Assembly (NCBI RefSeq): GCF_003182135.1
Contig: NZ_QGTL01000001.1
Span: 868,001-932,000, forward strand
Origin: Nocardia neocaledoniensis
GTDB lineage: Bacteria > Actinomycetota > Actinomycetes > Mycobacteriales > Mycobacteriaceae
DNA: 64,000 nt
Direction of reading: 5' to 3'
Positions within the stretch are counted from its first letter, which is position 1. The number at the start of each line of letters is the position of its first letter. The translations under genes and the position numbers were made by a program. Below, piece by piece: positions 55,582 through 63,213 of the stretch. The notes under the pieces were generated by a model. It had not been told where the DNA came from. It saw only the letters and a list, made by a program, of their open reading frames with translations, and did no database searches.

Positions 55582-57144
55582 GTGACTTTCTCCAGATATG
55601 AGCTCGGGTCGGCGGCGGTGGCGATGGTGTTGTGCGGAGCGGCGTCGCTCGCGTGCGCACCGGTGGAGCAACAGTCGTCCGGGCTGCCGACGTCGATCCG
55701 CGACCAACGCGTCACCTGGCACGACTGCGCCGTCGGCGACGACGATCCGGTCGGTGCCCGGCTGGCCGCTGTCGGCGCCCGGTGCGGTGAATTCTTTGTG
55801 CCCGTGGACTATTCGGACCCAGCTGGGGCGACGATCACGATCGCCGTGGCGCGACGGCCCGCGACCGATCCCGCCCGTCGGCTCGGAACGCTCGTCGTGG
55901 AGACCGGCGGTCCCGGGCCGTCCCGTGACGGGGTCGCCCTGCTGCTCGACGGCCCCGAGGGCGGCCGTGCCGCCGCACCGGAGCTGGCCGAACGCTACGA
56001 CCTGGTCGGCATGGACCCGCGCTTCTTCGGCGCGAGCTCGCCCCTCGAATGTGGCTGGCCGACCGGCGAATACCTCGGCCTCGCGCAGGCGGCGCCGACC
56101 GACGGCGCCGGTGTCGGGCGCGCGCTCGACACCGCCCGCGGCCTCGCCGACCGCTGCGTCCCCTGGCGCCACCTGCTGCCGCACGCCTCGACCCGCGCCG
56201 CGGCCCGCGACCTGGACATGTTGCGGACCCTGCTCGGTGAGTCCTCGCTGTCGTACCTGGGCTGGTCGTGGGGCACCTACCTGGGCGCTGTCTACGCACA
56301 GCTGTTCGGTGACCGCGTCGACCGGATGGTCCTCGACAGCCCCCTCGATCCGAATGCCGCCGGTCCCGATCTCACCCGCCACACCGCCGCCGCCGATGCC
56401 GCGGCGCTGGCGGACTGGGCGCGCTGGGCCGCCGAGCGGGACGCCGACCTGGGACTCGGCGCGACCACGGCAGCGGTGCTGGGTGCCGTCGACGCTCTGA
56501 TCGCGCGGATCGCCGTCGAGCCGATCGTCCTCGGCGGGGTCACGGTCACCGCGGAACTCGTGCCCGGACTGCTGCTCACCGTGGACGATTCCACCGAGTC
56601 CTACACCGCCTTCACCGACCAGTTCCGGGCATTGTCCGACGCGGCCGACGGCCTGCCGATCGACCCGCCACCCGCCCTGGCGGCCAAACTCGCGCTCTAC
56701 GCCGACACCGGCGTGACACCCGAGTTCGGTTTCAGCGCCACCGTGGCCAATCAGTGCGCCGACCGCGCGGCCCGGCCGGCCGCCGACTACGCCGTCGACA
56801 TCACGAACCACCGGGACGCGGAGCCGCTGTTCGGCGCCCTCGCCAGGCACCCGGGCCCGTGCGCGTTCTGGCCGGTCCCACCCGCCGAACCCGCGACCGT
56901 GATCGCGAACGACACGCCAGCGCTGCTCGTCGGCGCCGAGGGCGATCCGGTGGCGCCCGCGGCGGGAAGGCACGCGCTCGCAGCGGCCATGCCCGCCGCC
57001 CGTTCCGTCACGCTGCGGCAGGCGTTTCGGCACGGCGTGTACCTCTTCGATCGTTCGGCCTGTGTGGACTCGGCGGTGACCGCCTATCTCCTGGACGGCG
57101 CAGTGCCCGCGGCCGACGTCACCTGCACGCGCGACGAGGACTAG
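55582..57144 (+). CDS. Secreted alpha/beta hydrolase, tripeptidyl aminopeptidase (SlpD/SlpE)-like
   Basis: A 520-residue exported hydrolase. The N-terminal signal (GSAAVAMVLCGAASLACAP) may include a weak lipobox. The alpha/beta hydrolase core has oxyanion LVVETGGPGPSRDG, nucleophile elbow GWSWGTYLG and the C-terminal TAP-like domain (TPALLVGAEGDPVAPAAG supplying Asp, FRHGVYLFDRSACVDSAV supplying His). The conserved Cys pairs of mycobacterial CaeA/Streptomyces SlpD relatives are present. Release of peptides or amides from N-termini is likely. GTG at 55582 is the start. It is convergent with a response-regulator gene, overlapping by four bases. Confidence 0.87.
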   Translation: MTFSRYELGSAAVAMVLCGAASLACAPVEQQSSGLPTSIRDQRVTWHDCAVGDDDPVGARLAAVGARCGEFFVPVDYSDPAGATITIAVARRPATDPARRLGTLVVETGGPGPSRDGVALLLDGPEGGRAAAPELAERYDLVGMDPRFFGASSPLECGWPTGEYLGLAQAAPTDGAGVGRALDTARGLADRCVPWRHLLPHASTRAAARDLDMLRTLLGESSLSYLGWSWGTYLGAVYAQLFGDRVDRMVLDSPLDPNAAGPDLTRHTAAADAAALADWARWAAERDADLGLGATTAAVLGAVDALIARIAVEPIVLGGVTVTAELVPGLLLTVDDSTESYTAFTDQFRALSDAADGLPIDPPPALAAKLALYADTGVTPEFGFSATVANQCADRAARPAADYAVDITNHRDAEPLFGALARHPGPCAFWPVPPAEPATVIANDTPALLVGAEGDPVAPAAGRHALAAAMPAARSVTLRQAFRHGVYLFDRSACVDSAVTAYLLDGAVPAADVTCTRDED

Positions 57145-57779
57145 CCGAGCCCCGCTTCGTGCGCCACGATGACCGCCCGTACTCGATCGCGGGCGGCCAA
57201 CTTGGTCAAGATATGGCGGACATGGGTTTTCACCGTTCCCTCCCCCACCCCGAGGGCGATGGCGATCTCGGCATTGGACGCTCCGGTGGCCAGGATCCGC
57301 AGCACCTCGGTCTCGCGGTGGGTCAACGTGGACACCAGCTCGCGGGCCGCTGGGTCGACCGCCGGGGCGAGCAGGTGCAGCAAACGCCGGGTGGTCGAGG
57401 GGGCCAGCACGGCGTCGCCGGCGTGCACCGAGCGAATGGCGGCCAAGAAGTGTTCGGCCGGAGCGTCTTTGAGCAGGAAGCCGCCGGCCCCGGCGCGCAC
57501 GGCGGCCATCGCGTAGTCGTCGACGTCGTAGGTCGTGAGTACGAGCACCCGGGGCGGGTCCGGTGCCGCCATGATCCGGCGGGTCGCCTCGACGCCGTCG
57601 ACGCCGGGCATCCGGATGTCCATCACGACCACGTCCGGGGTGAGTCGCGCCGCCGCGTCCACCCCGGTCGCGCCGTCGCCCGCTTCACCGATCACCCGCA
57701 TGTCGGGTTGCGAGTCGACCACCATCCGGAAGCCCGCCCGCACCAGGCCCTGGTCCTCGACCAGCAGCACGCTGATCAT
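57141..57779 (-). CDS. NarL/LuxR-type response regulator (system 3)
   Basis: A 212-residue regulator. Phospho-acceptor Asp54 in VVVMDIRMPG, receiver blocks TTYDVDDYAM and FLLKDAPAEHFLAAI, LuxR HTH LTHRETEVLRILATGASNAE and EGTVKTHVRHILTKL. Its ATG overlaps the kinase stop by four bases, and its own stop overlaps that of the convergent hydrolase gene. No candidate operator was found nearby. Confidence 0.95.
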   Translation of the reverse strand: MISVLLVEDQGLVRAGFRMVVDSQPDMRVIGEAGDGATGVDAAARLTPDVVVMDIRMPGVDGVEATRRIMAAPDPPRVLVLTTYDVDDYAMAAVRAGAGGFLLKDAPAEHFLAAIRSVHAGDAVLAPSTTRRLLHLLAPAVDPAARELVSTLTHRETEVLRILATGASNAEIAIALGVGEGTVKTHVRHILTKLAARDRVRAVIVAHEAGLG

Positions 57780-58915
57780 GATCGGCGCCCGACGGGAACG
57801 GTCACGGTCAGCCGGTGCCCGCCCTGCGCCCGGCTCCGCAGCCGCACGCTGCCCCCGTAGGCGCCGACGCGCTCGCGCATGCCGATCAGCCCGAAGCCGG
57901 GGCGCGTGCCGTGTTCGCCCGCTCGCCCGTCGTCGGTGACCTCGATGCGCAGCCGCGACCCGTCGCCGCGGACCGAGACCTCCGCTCGCGCACCGGGTCC
58001 CGCGTGTTTGGCCACGTTGGTGAGTCCTTCCTGCACGATGCGGTAGACGAGCAAACCGAGCCCGGCATCCAGTGGCGGCCCGGCGAGGTCGATGGTCAGG
58101 TCCACCGGCAAGCCCGCGGCGCGCAGGTCGGCGGCGAGGGTGGACAGGTCAGCGACACCGCGCGCGGGGGCCGGATCGGGGTCGGTGTGCGGCTCTTCGC
58201 GCAGGACCCCGATGGCGCGGCGGGTTTCGGCGAGGGCGGCCCGTCCCTGATCACCGATGGCGGCCAGCGCCTCGATCGCCTGCCCGGGGTCGGCGCGGGC
58301 GGCGTAGCGGCCGCCGTCAGCCTGGGCGATGACCACAGCCAGCGAGTGGGCGAGGATGTCGTGCAGGTCGCGGGCGATGCGGGTGCGTTCTTCCAGGACC
58401 GCGTGCCGGGTCAGCGCCGCGATTTCCCCGCGCCGGGACCGCTGCCAGGATCCCGCCAGCCAGGCCGCGACCACGATCCCGGCCAGCGCGACGCCCACCA
58501 GGACATGCGCGAGCGGGGGCATCGGCAGCTGCGGCCAGCTCCAGCCGCCGAGCGCCGCCCCGAGCAGACCCGCCAGCAGACCGGCGCGGCCTGCCCATCG
58601 CGCGCCGTGGGCCGCGAGGGTGAAGATCGCCAGCGGCACCGCGACATCGGCGGGCAACGCGCCGGTGGTGGCGCGCACACTCGCCCACTGGGCGAAGGCC
58701 ACCACGGCGATGATCGCCGCCGACGCCTCGGGCCACCGGCGCCGCACCGCGAGGGGGCCGAGCAGCGCCACCGAGAACACGTAGTAGTCGAGGTCGGCGT
58801 CCACCAGCAGACCGGCGCCCACGCACAGCACGACCAGTACCGACACCATGACAGCGTCGGCCCGTACGGGGTGGCACGCCCACCATCGCACCAGGCGTTC
58901 GTCCAGCATGGACAC
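57776..58915 (-). CDS. NarL-type sensor histidine kinase (system 3)
   Basis: A 379-residue HPK7-type kinase. About six helices (residues 20-155) form the membrane part, with very short loops. His185 in RDLHDILAHSLAVV is the phospho-acceptor, RIVQEGLTNVAKHA the N box, DDGRAGEHG and GLIGMRERV the later boxes. The start could also be the ATG two codons in. No exporter gene is adjacent, unlike system 1. Confidence 0.94.
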   Translation of the reverse strand: MSMLDERLVRWWACHPVRADAVMVSVLVVLCVGAGLLVDADLDYYVFSVALLGPLAVRRRWPEASAAIIAVVAFAQWASVRATTGALPADVAVPLAIFTLAAHGARWAGRAGLLAGLLGAALGGWSWPQLPMPPLAHVLVGVALAGIVVAAWLAGSWQRSRRGEIAALTRHAVLEERTRIARDLHDILAHSLAVVIAQADGGRYAARADPGQAIEALAAIGDQGRAALAETRRAIGVLREEPHTDPDPAPARGVADLSTLAADLRAAGLPVDLTIDLAGPPLDAGLGLLVYRIVQEGLTNVAKHAGPGARAEVSVRGDGSRLRIEVTDDGRAGEHGTRPGFGLIGMRERVGAYGGSVRLRSRAQGGHRLTVTVPVGRRS

Positions 58916-59073
58916 ACCCTAGAGCGCGCGACACACGGCGGCGTCGACCCGAAGGGTGACTCCGGTGCCGCGGCGGTCATCCTTCCGGAATAGGGGTCTC
59001 CCCACCCAGCCACCGCACGCCGGCCCCGGAGGCAACGGGGCCGTTTCCGCCTCCGGTGGCGGAAAGGCTTGCG

Positions 59074-59643
59074 TCACAGCAGTAGTCGGTCGACCAGCCC
59101 GTCGAGGTAGTCCGGGGTGAGCGGGACCATGCCGAACAGGACGCGGATGTACATCGGGGCCAGGATGTGGTCGAGCACGCCCGTCGCGTCGGGGGCTCGC
59201 TCGCCCCGATCGCGGGCACGATCCAGCATGGTCTGCAGCTGCCGCATCCGCTCGGCGCCGAGCTCGGCGAAAGGCTGCTGACCGTCGAGACCGTTGCTGG
59301 ACAGCGCGACGGCCAGGCGAACGACCGCCAAGCCGTCGGGTCCGGTGATCTCGCGTGCCACATTCGCCGCGTAGGCGCGCAGATCACCCTCGAGGCTGCC
59401 GGTGTCGGGCATCGGCGACTGCGTGTTGAGCCTGGTCAGCGTCACGTCGGCGAGCAGTGCCTCCAAGCTGCCCCATCGGCGGTAGATGCTGCTGTCGGCC
59501 ACGCCGGCACGTGCCGCGACCTCACCGACCGTGAAGTTGCCGTAGCCGCGCTCACGGATCAGGGCGGTGGCCGCCTCGTGTACCTGGGCGCCGACGCGAG
59601 CGCTGCGACCGCCGGGTCGTGCGGCCCGCTGTCGATCAGTCAT
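59074..59643 (-). CDS. TetR-family transcriptional regulator
   Basis: A 189-residue repressor. HTH FTVGEVAARAGVADSSIYRR, followed by a TetR_C domain of the type common in drug-efflux regulators. It is divergent from the DHA2 exporter at 59776. The intergenic region holds a 28-base inverted repeat and a further half-site TTAACGCAGT (59653-59662) 10 bases from its own start, so it probably represses itself and the exporter. Confidence 0.93.
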   Translation of the reverse strand: MTDRQRAARPGGRSARVGAQVHEAATALIRERGYGNFTVGEVAARAGVADSSIYRRWGSLEALLADVTLTRLNTQSPMPDTGSLEGDLRAYAANVAREITGPDGLAVVRLAVALSSNGLDGQQPFAELGAERMRQLQTMLDRARDRGERAPDATGVLDHILAPMYIRVLFGMVPLTPDYLDGLVDRLLL

Positions 59644-59697
59644 GCCGACACCTTAACGCAGTCGGCCTTGCGTTTGTGCGCACTGCCCGCTACCGTC

Positions 59698-59725
59698 CAC
59701 TAACGCAGTCACAACTGCATTAGTG
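59698..59725. promoter_or_regulatory. TetR operator in front of the DHA2 exporter
   Basis: CACTAACGCAGT (59698-59709), spacer CACA, ACTGCATTAGTG (59714-59725): 12-base arms with one mismatch. The half-site TTAACGCAGT recurs at 59653-59662. Confidence 0.8.
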
Positions 59726-59775
59726 TCGGCCGCCTCGCGGGCGGCCCGATGCGTCGAGCGATGGGAGATACCCGG

Positions 59776-61221
59776 ATGGGTGAAACGGCGAAGGCCGTAC
59801 ACGGCCGAGCGCAGCGAGCAGTGCTGCTCACGGTGGCTTGCCTCGGCCAGTTCATGGTGCTGCTCGACAACACCATCGTGGGGGCGGCGCTGCCCGATAT
59901 GCAGCACCGACTGCACACTCAATTGACCGGCCTGCAGTGGATCGTCGACGCGTACGTGCTGGTGGTCGCGATGCTGCTGCTGTCCGGCGGGGTCTTCGCC
60001 GACCGGTTCGGCCGCAAACGGGTATATCTGACCGGCGTCGCGGTGTTCACCCTCGCGTCGGCGTTGTGCGCGTTCGCGCCCTCGCTCGGCTGGCTGCTCG
60101 CCGGCCGGGTGCTGCAGGGCGTCGGGGCCGCCGCGCTGAGCCCTGCCTCGCTGGCACTGGTCGCGGCCGCCTATCCGGTGCCGCAGGAACGCGTGAAGGC
60201 GATCGGGCTGTGGGCCGGACTCAGCGGAATCGGCCTGGCCGCGGGCCCCGTCGCGGGCGGCATACTGACCGACGCCTTCGGTTGGCCCGCCATCTTCCTG
60301 GTCAATCTGCCCATCGGCGCGGTCCTGCTCGTGGTCGGTCTGCGCACTCTCGACGAGACCAGCAATCCGAACTCGCCCGCGATCGACATCCCGGGCACAG
60401 CGCTGTCCGCCCTGGGGGTCGGGGCGATGACGTACGGACTGATCGAGGGCGGTGCCCGCGGCTGGACCTCACCACCGATCCTGGGCGCCTTCGCCGTCGC
60501 CGCGGTCTTTCTCGCCGCGTTCCTCGTCGTGGAAGCGCGCCGCCGCGCACCGATGCTGCCGCTGCGGCTGTTCCGGGAGCAGCTGTTCACCGTGTCCAAC
60601 GCCGCCATGATCGTGGTGGGGTTCGCGCTGATGGGCTCGTCGTTCTTCTTCTCCCAGTTCTTCGTGTACGTCCAGGGCAGCTCGATCCTGCGGGCCGGCC
60701 TGCAGACCCTGCCGCTGTCGCTCGCCATGGTGATCGTCAGCCCGTACGCGGGTCGGCTCGCCGCCCGGTACGGCTTCCGCGTCGTGACCACCACCGGTCT
60801 GGCGCTGGCCGGTGGTGGCCTGGTGACGCTGGGTACGGTGCACGCCGACACCGGCTACGGCAATGTCTGGTGGCGACTGGGAGTCATCGGCATCGGCTTC
60901 GCGCTGACCATGTCCCCACTGACCGGGGCCGCGATCCAGGCGGTCAGCCCACACGAGGGCGGCCTCGCCTCCGGCATCAGCAGCACCGCCCGGCAGATCG
61001 GCGCGGTGCTCGGCGTCGCGGTCCTCGGAGCCGTCGTCCGCACGCGGCAAGCAGGCGGCGCGTCCTTCGAGACCGCACTCGACAACGCCTTCGTGGTGGC
61101 AGGCGCCGTCACCCTCGTCGCCGCTCTGTGCACCGGATTGTGGCTGGTGCGGCCGGATTCACGAGATGCCACCGATGGCCGCCCCGCCGCGAACGCGGAA
61201 CTCGCGACCAGCTCGGCGTAG
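59776..61221 (+). CDS. DHA2-family MFS drug exporter
   Basis: A 481-residue 14-helix efflux protein. Helix 1 contains FMVLLDNTIVGAALPD (DHA2 motif), motif A is GVFADRFGRKRVYL, motif C is GIGLAAGPVAGGIL, and the last helices end near GLWLVRPDSRD. The ATG at 59776 has GGGAG eight bases upstream and is preferred over ATGs at 59749 and 59761. It is divergent from and probably repressed by the TetR protein. It is complete, unlike the relative at the left edge, with which it shares fold but not close similarity. Confidence 0.95.
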   Translation: MGETAKAVHGRAQRAVLLTVACLGQFMVLLDNTIVGAALPDMQHRLHTQLTGLQWIVDAYVLVVAMLLLSGGVFADRFGRKRVYLTGVAVFTLASALCAFAPSLGWLLAGRVLQGVGAAALSPASLALVAAAYPVPQERVKAIGLWAGLSGIGLAAGPVAGGILTDAFGWPAIFLVNLPIGAVLLVVGLRTLDETSNPNSPAIDIPGTALSALGVGAMTYGLIEGGARGWTSPPILGAFAVAAVFLAAFLVVEARRRAPMLPLRLFREQLFTVSNAAMIVVGFALMGSSFFFSQFFVYVQGSSILRAGLQTLPLSLAMVIVSPYAGRLAARYGFRVVTTTGLALAGGGLVTLGTVHADTGYGNVWWRLGVIGIGFALTMSPLTGAAIQAVSPHEGGLASGISSTARQIGAVLGVAVLGAVVRTRQAGGASFETALDNAFVVAGAVTLVAALCTGLWLVRPDSRDATDGRPAANAELATSSA

Positions 61222-61313
61222 TCGTCAGCCGGGATTCGCCGTCTCGCCGACGGCAAGATCTCGGGGCTCCACCGATGGCCGGGTCCGTGTCCGGGATCCG
61301 GTCATCGGGGCGC

Positions 61314-62012
61314 TCAGGTGTTGCGGTCGGGGTCGATGCGTTCGTGGCTGGTCAACAGCAGGTGGTCGAAGGCGGTCAGGGTTTCCGGTGGCGGGGGTGG
61401 GACCAGTTTCAGGTCCGCGATCACCTGGGCGGCGATGTCGCGGAGTTTGATGTTGGCTTCCTGGGATCGCCACACCAGCACCTTGAATGCCTGGTCGGCG
61501 TCGATGCGGTACATGCGCATCAGCACGCCTTTGGCTTGCTCGATCACCGCGCGGGCGGCCACGACGCCGGTCATCGCCTCGCCGACCGCCTCGCCCGCGG
61601 CGGTGGCGGCCGCGGCGTCGACGGTGTCGGACAGGTCCAGGTAGTAGCCGGTGGTGGCCACCGGTTCGCCGTGGTCGTCGAGGACACGATCGGCGAGCAC
61701 CATCACCGCGTGCACGCGACCGGCGGTGTCGAGGAAGCGGTGCCTGCTCGAGAACGGAGCGCCTTCGGCGATGGTGCGGTCGATCAGGCCGGCCACGACG
61801 TCGCGGTCGTCGGGATGTTTGTGGGAGAGCAGCAGTTCGGTGGTCGGCTCGATCTCGCCGGGGACGTAACCGTGCATCCGGTAGACCTCCGGCGACCATT
61901 CCCAGCGGCCGGTGGTGAACCAGAAGGTGAACGTCCCGACGTGCGCGGGCCGGTAGGCGCGCGCGAACCGCTCGTCGTCGTGGCCCGCCTGCGCGGAATC
62001 GGATTCGGTCAC
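61314..62012 (-). CDS. PAS-ANTAR domain RNA-binding antiterminator
   Basis: A 232-residue protein. Residues about 25-130 form a PAS fold (WSPEVYRMHGYVPGE, LSHKHPDD). Residues about 140-200 form an ANTAR domain (VIEQAKGVLMRMYRIDADQA, FKVLVWRSQEANIKLRDIA). ANTAR proteins bind paired RNA hairpins and prevent termination; the PAS domain would sense a ligand or redox state. GTG at 62012 with GGATGGAG upstream is preferred over an ATG further out. It lies 91 bases after a cold-shock gene on the same strand, so an RNA-regulatory operon is likely. Targets are unknown. Confidence 0.88.
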   Translation of the reverse strand: MTESDSAQAGHDDERFARAYRPAHVGTFTFWFTTGRWEWSPEVYRMHGYVPGEIEPTTELLLSHKHPDDRDVVAGLIDRTIAEGAPFSSRHRFLDTAGRVHAVMVLADRVLDDHGEPVATTGYYLDLSDTVDAAAATAAGEAVGEAMTGVVAARAVIEQAKGVLMRMYRIDADQAFKVLVWRSQEANIKLRDIAAQVIADLKLVPPPPPETLTAFDHLLLTSHERIDPDRNT

Positions 62013-62103
62013 AGCTCCATCCTCGAGTGGGGTGCGGATCCGGCCTGCTCGCGCAGCTGCCGGCGGGACGATCACCTTGGTGGTCGCGGCATCGGCCGCC
62101 GGG

Positions 62104-62466
62104 TCAGGCAGCCAGTGCTCGTCGGGTCCGACGTGACAACGAGCGCCTGCTCGCCCTCGACAGCCGAGCGGACGAGGCGTCGATGGCGGATTCGTCGTAG
62201 GTCAGGATTCGGACGGCTTCGGGCCCACGGCCGGTGTCGGTCACGGTGAAGACCACGCGCTGCCCGGCACGGAGGGTCTTGTAGCCGGGCGAGTCGATGG
62301 CCGTGAAGTCGCAGAACACCGCGGACCCACCGCGGTCGGGTGCCAGGAACCCGAAGCCTTTCTCGGCGTCGAACCAGTCGACCCGGCCGGGCTGCCAGGC
62401 GACGGAGTCGGTACCGGCGTGGCGGTGCGGGTCAGTAGGCGAGGCAAGAGAGGTCGTCGTCGACAC
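62104..62466 (-). CDS. Cold-shock domain protein with variant RNP2 motif
   Basis: A 120-residue protein. A 25-residue N-terminal extension precedes the cold-shock domain (28-88): GRVDWFDAEKGFGFLAPD with RNP1 KGFGFL, and RNP2 VFCDF in place of the usual VFVHF/VFVHY. A basic tail (RLSRASRRSLSRRTRR) follows, which could add nucleic-acid binding. It should bind single-stranded RNA or DNA. GTG at 62466 with GGAGCG upstream is the start, lying 35 bases inside the small upstream ORF, so translation may be coupled. Confidence 0.88.
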   Translation of the reverse strand: MSTTTSLASPTDPHRHAGTDSVAWQPGRVDWFDAEKGFGFLAPDRGGSAVFCDFTAIDSPGYKTLRAGQRVVFTVTDTGRGPEAVRILTYDESAIDASSARLSRASRRSLSRRTRRALAA

Positions 62467-62641
62467 AGGAAACGCTCCATGCTTGGTCGATACGGTCGGA
62501 CAGATCAGCGGCGGCGAGCCCGTGCGCGGACTCACCGGCCCGCACCGCGGCCACATCGAGGCCCGACTCGCGGTCGGCGTCGAAGACGAAGGTCTCCTGG
62601 TCGGCGTGGTCGGCCTGGGTGGCGGTCGGTAAGACGGTCAT
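62432..62641 (-). CDS. Small acidic protein of unknown function, first ORF of the cold-shock operon
   Basis: 69 codons, rich in Asp, Glu and Ala, with two Cys near the end (WSVSCVDDDLSCLAY). It has the strongest Shine-Dalgarno in the region (GAGGAGG, seven bases before the ATG). Its 3' end overlaps the cold-shock GTG by 35 bases. It may be a real small protein, or an upstream ORF whose translation controls the cold-shock gene. No family recognised. Confidence 0.6.
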   Translation of the reverse strand: MTVLPTATQADHADQETFVFDADRESGLDVAAVRAGESAHGLAAADLSDRIDQAWSVSCVDDDLSCLAY

Positions 62642-62680
62642 CGGATCCTCCTCGAATTTCGCTGTCGGACGGTGTCGGAG

Positions 62681-62716
62681 CCGGTGGCCGAGCCCCCGCC
62701 AGGGTTCGGCCACCGG
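62681..62716 (-). promoter_or_regulatory. Hairpin in the 5' leader of the cold-shock operon
   Basis: CCGGTGGCCGA (62681-62691) and TCGGCCACCGG (62706-62716) form a perfect 11-base-pair stem with a 14-base C-rich/G-rich loop, 40 bases upstream of the small ORF start on the coding (minus) strand. It may be an attenuator, a temperature-sensitive element or an RNA target of the cold-shock or ANTAR protein. Confidence 0.55.
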
Positions 62717-63061
62717 ACTCGAGGGGAGTCGAACTCATCGGAAGAGTCCTTCGCTCGATACACATCACCTCCTCGTCGCTACCGGGCTGATCGAAACCAG
62801 CCATCAGTCTTCAGATTATCTCTGCCATCCGGCATAGATATTATTTAGCAACAGACCAAGATGAGCGCAAGTGCCGAGGTCGAAGTGCTTGCCGAAGCGT
62901 CAGGTAGCTGGTCGCGGTGTTGCCGTCCCACACCGCCGGACCCCACACGCTTTCGAGGGCGACGGGGCGCCGCGTCGGATATGTCGCGGCGATTCCACGG
63001 CACACGCCAGTGTGGGTTCCGGTGCCGGTCGGGTGCGTCGCTCACGCCGTGATGTTCACCG

Positions 63062-63087
63062 GCGTGGTGGTGCTGGCACCACCACGC
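63062..63087. terminator. Perfect hairpin upstream of the serine hydrolase gene
   Basis: GCGTGGTGGTG (63062-63072), loop CTGG, exact complement (63077-63087). It lies 127 bases upstream of the right-edge gene and far from any stop codon, so it may be a remnant terminator, a leader element or an operator. Confidence 0.4.
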
Positions 63088-63213
63088 GGGCCCGGCAGGC
63101 GCTACCCGGTTTTCGGGTGCGCGCGGCATGGGCGCGCGACCTGGGGATTCCTAGGCTCGAATCGTCGGGAACGCAATGGCTTCCGCGACTCGAACAGGAG
63201 GAAGACACTGCTC

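Larger units (their letters stand above)
62642..63213. promoter_or_regulatory. Intergenic region with leader hairpin and AT-rich promoter candidate
   Basis: 572 bases without a supported gene. It holds the leader hairpin at 62681-62716, a second GAGGAGGTG just before 62765 on the minus strand (possibly a leader ORF), an AT-rich island at 62811-62860 that is the best candidate for the leftward promoter, and a perfect hairpin at 63062-63087. The remainder shows no recognisable signal. Confidence 0.4.

Noticed and set aside
62532..62804. 90-codon minus-strand frame overlapping the small acidic ORF
   Set aside because: Downstream part is an out-of-frame shadow of the small ORF (Arg/Gly-rich). 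Only its first few codons, after GAGGAGGTG near 62765, could be a leader peptide, which cannot be supported further.
62845..63129. 94-codon minus-strand ORF upstream of the serine hydrolase
   Set aside because: Arg/His/Pro-rich composition without a ribosome-binding site, and it crosses the perfect hairpin at 63062-63087.
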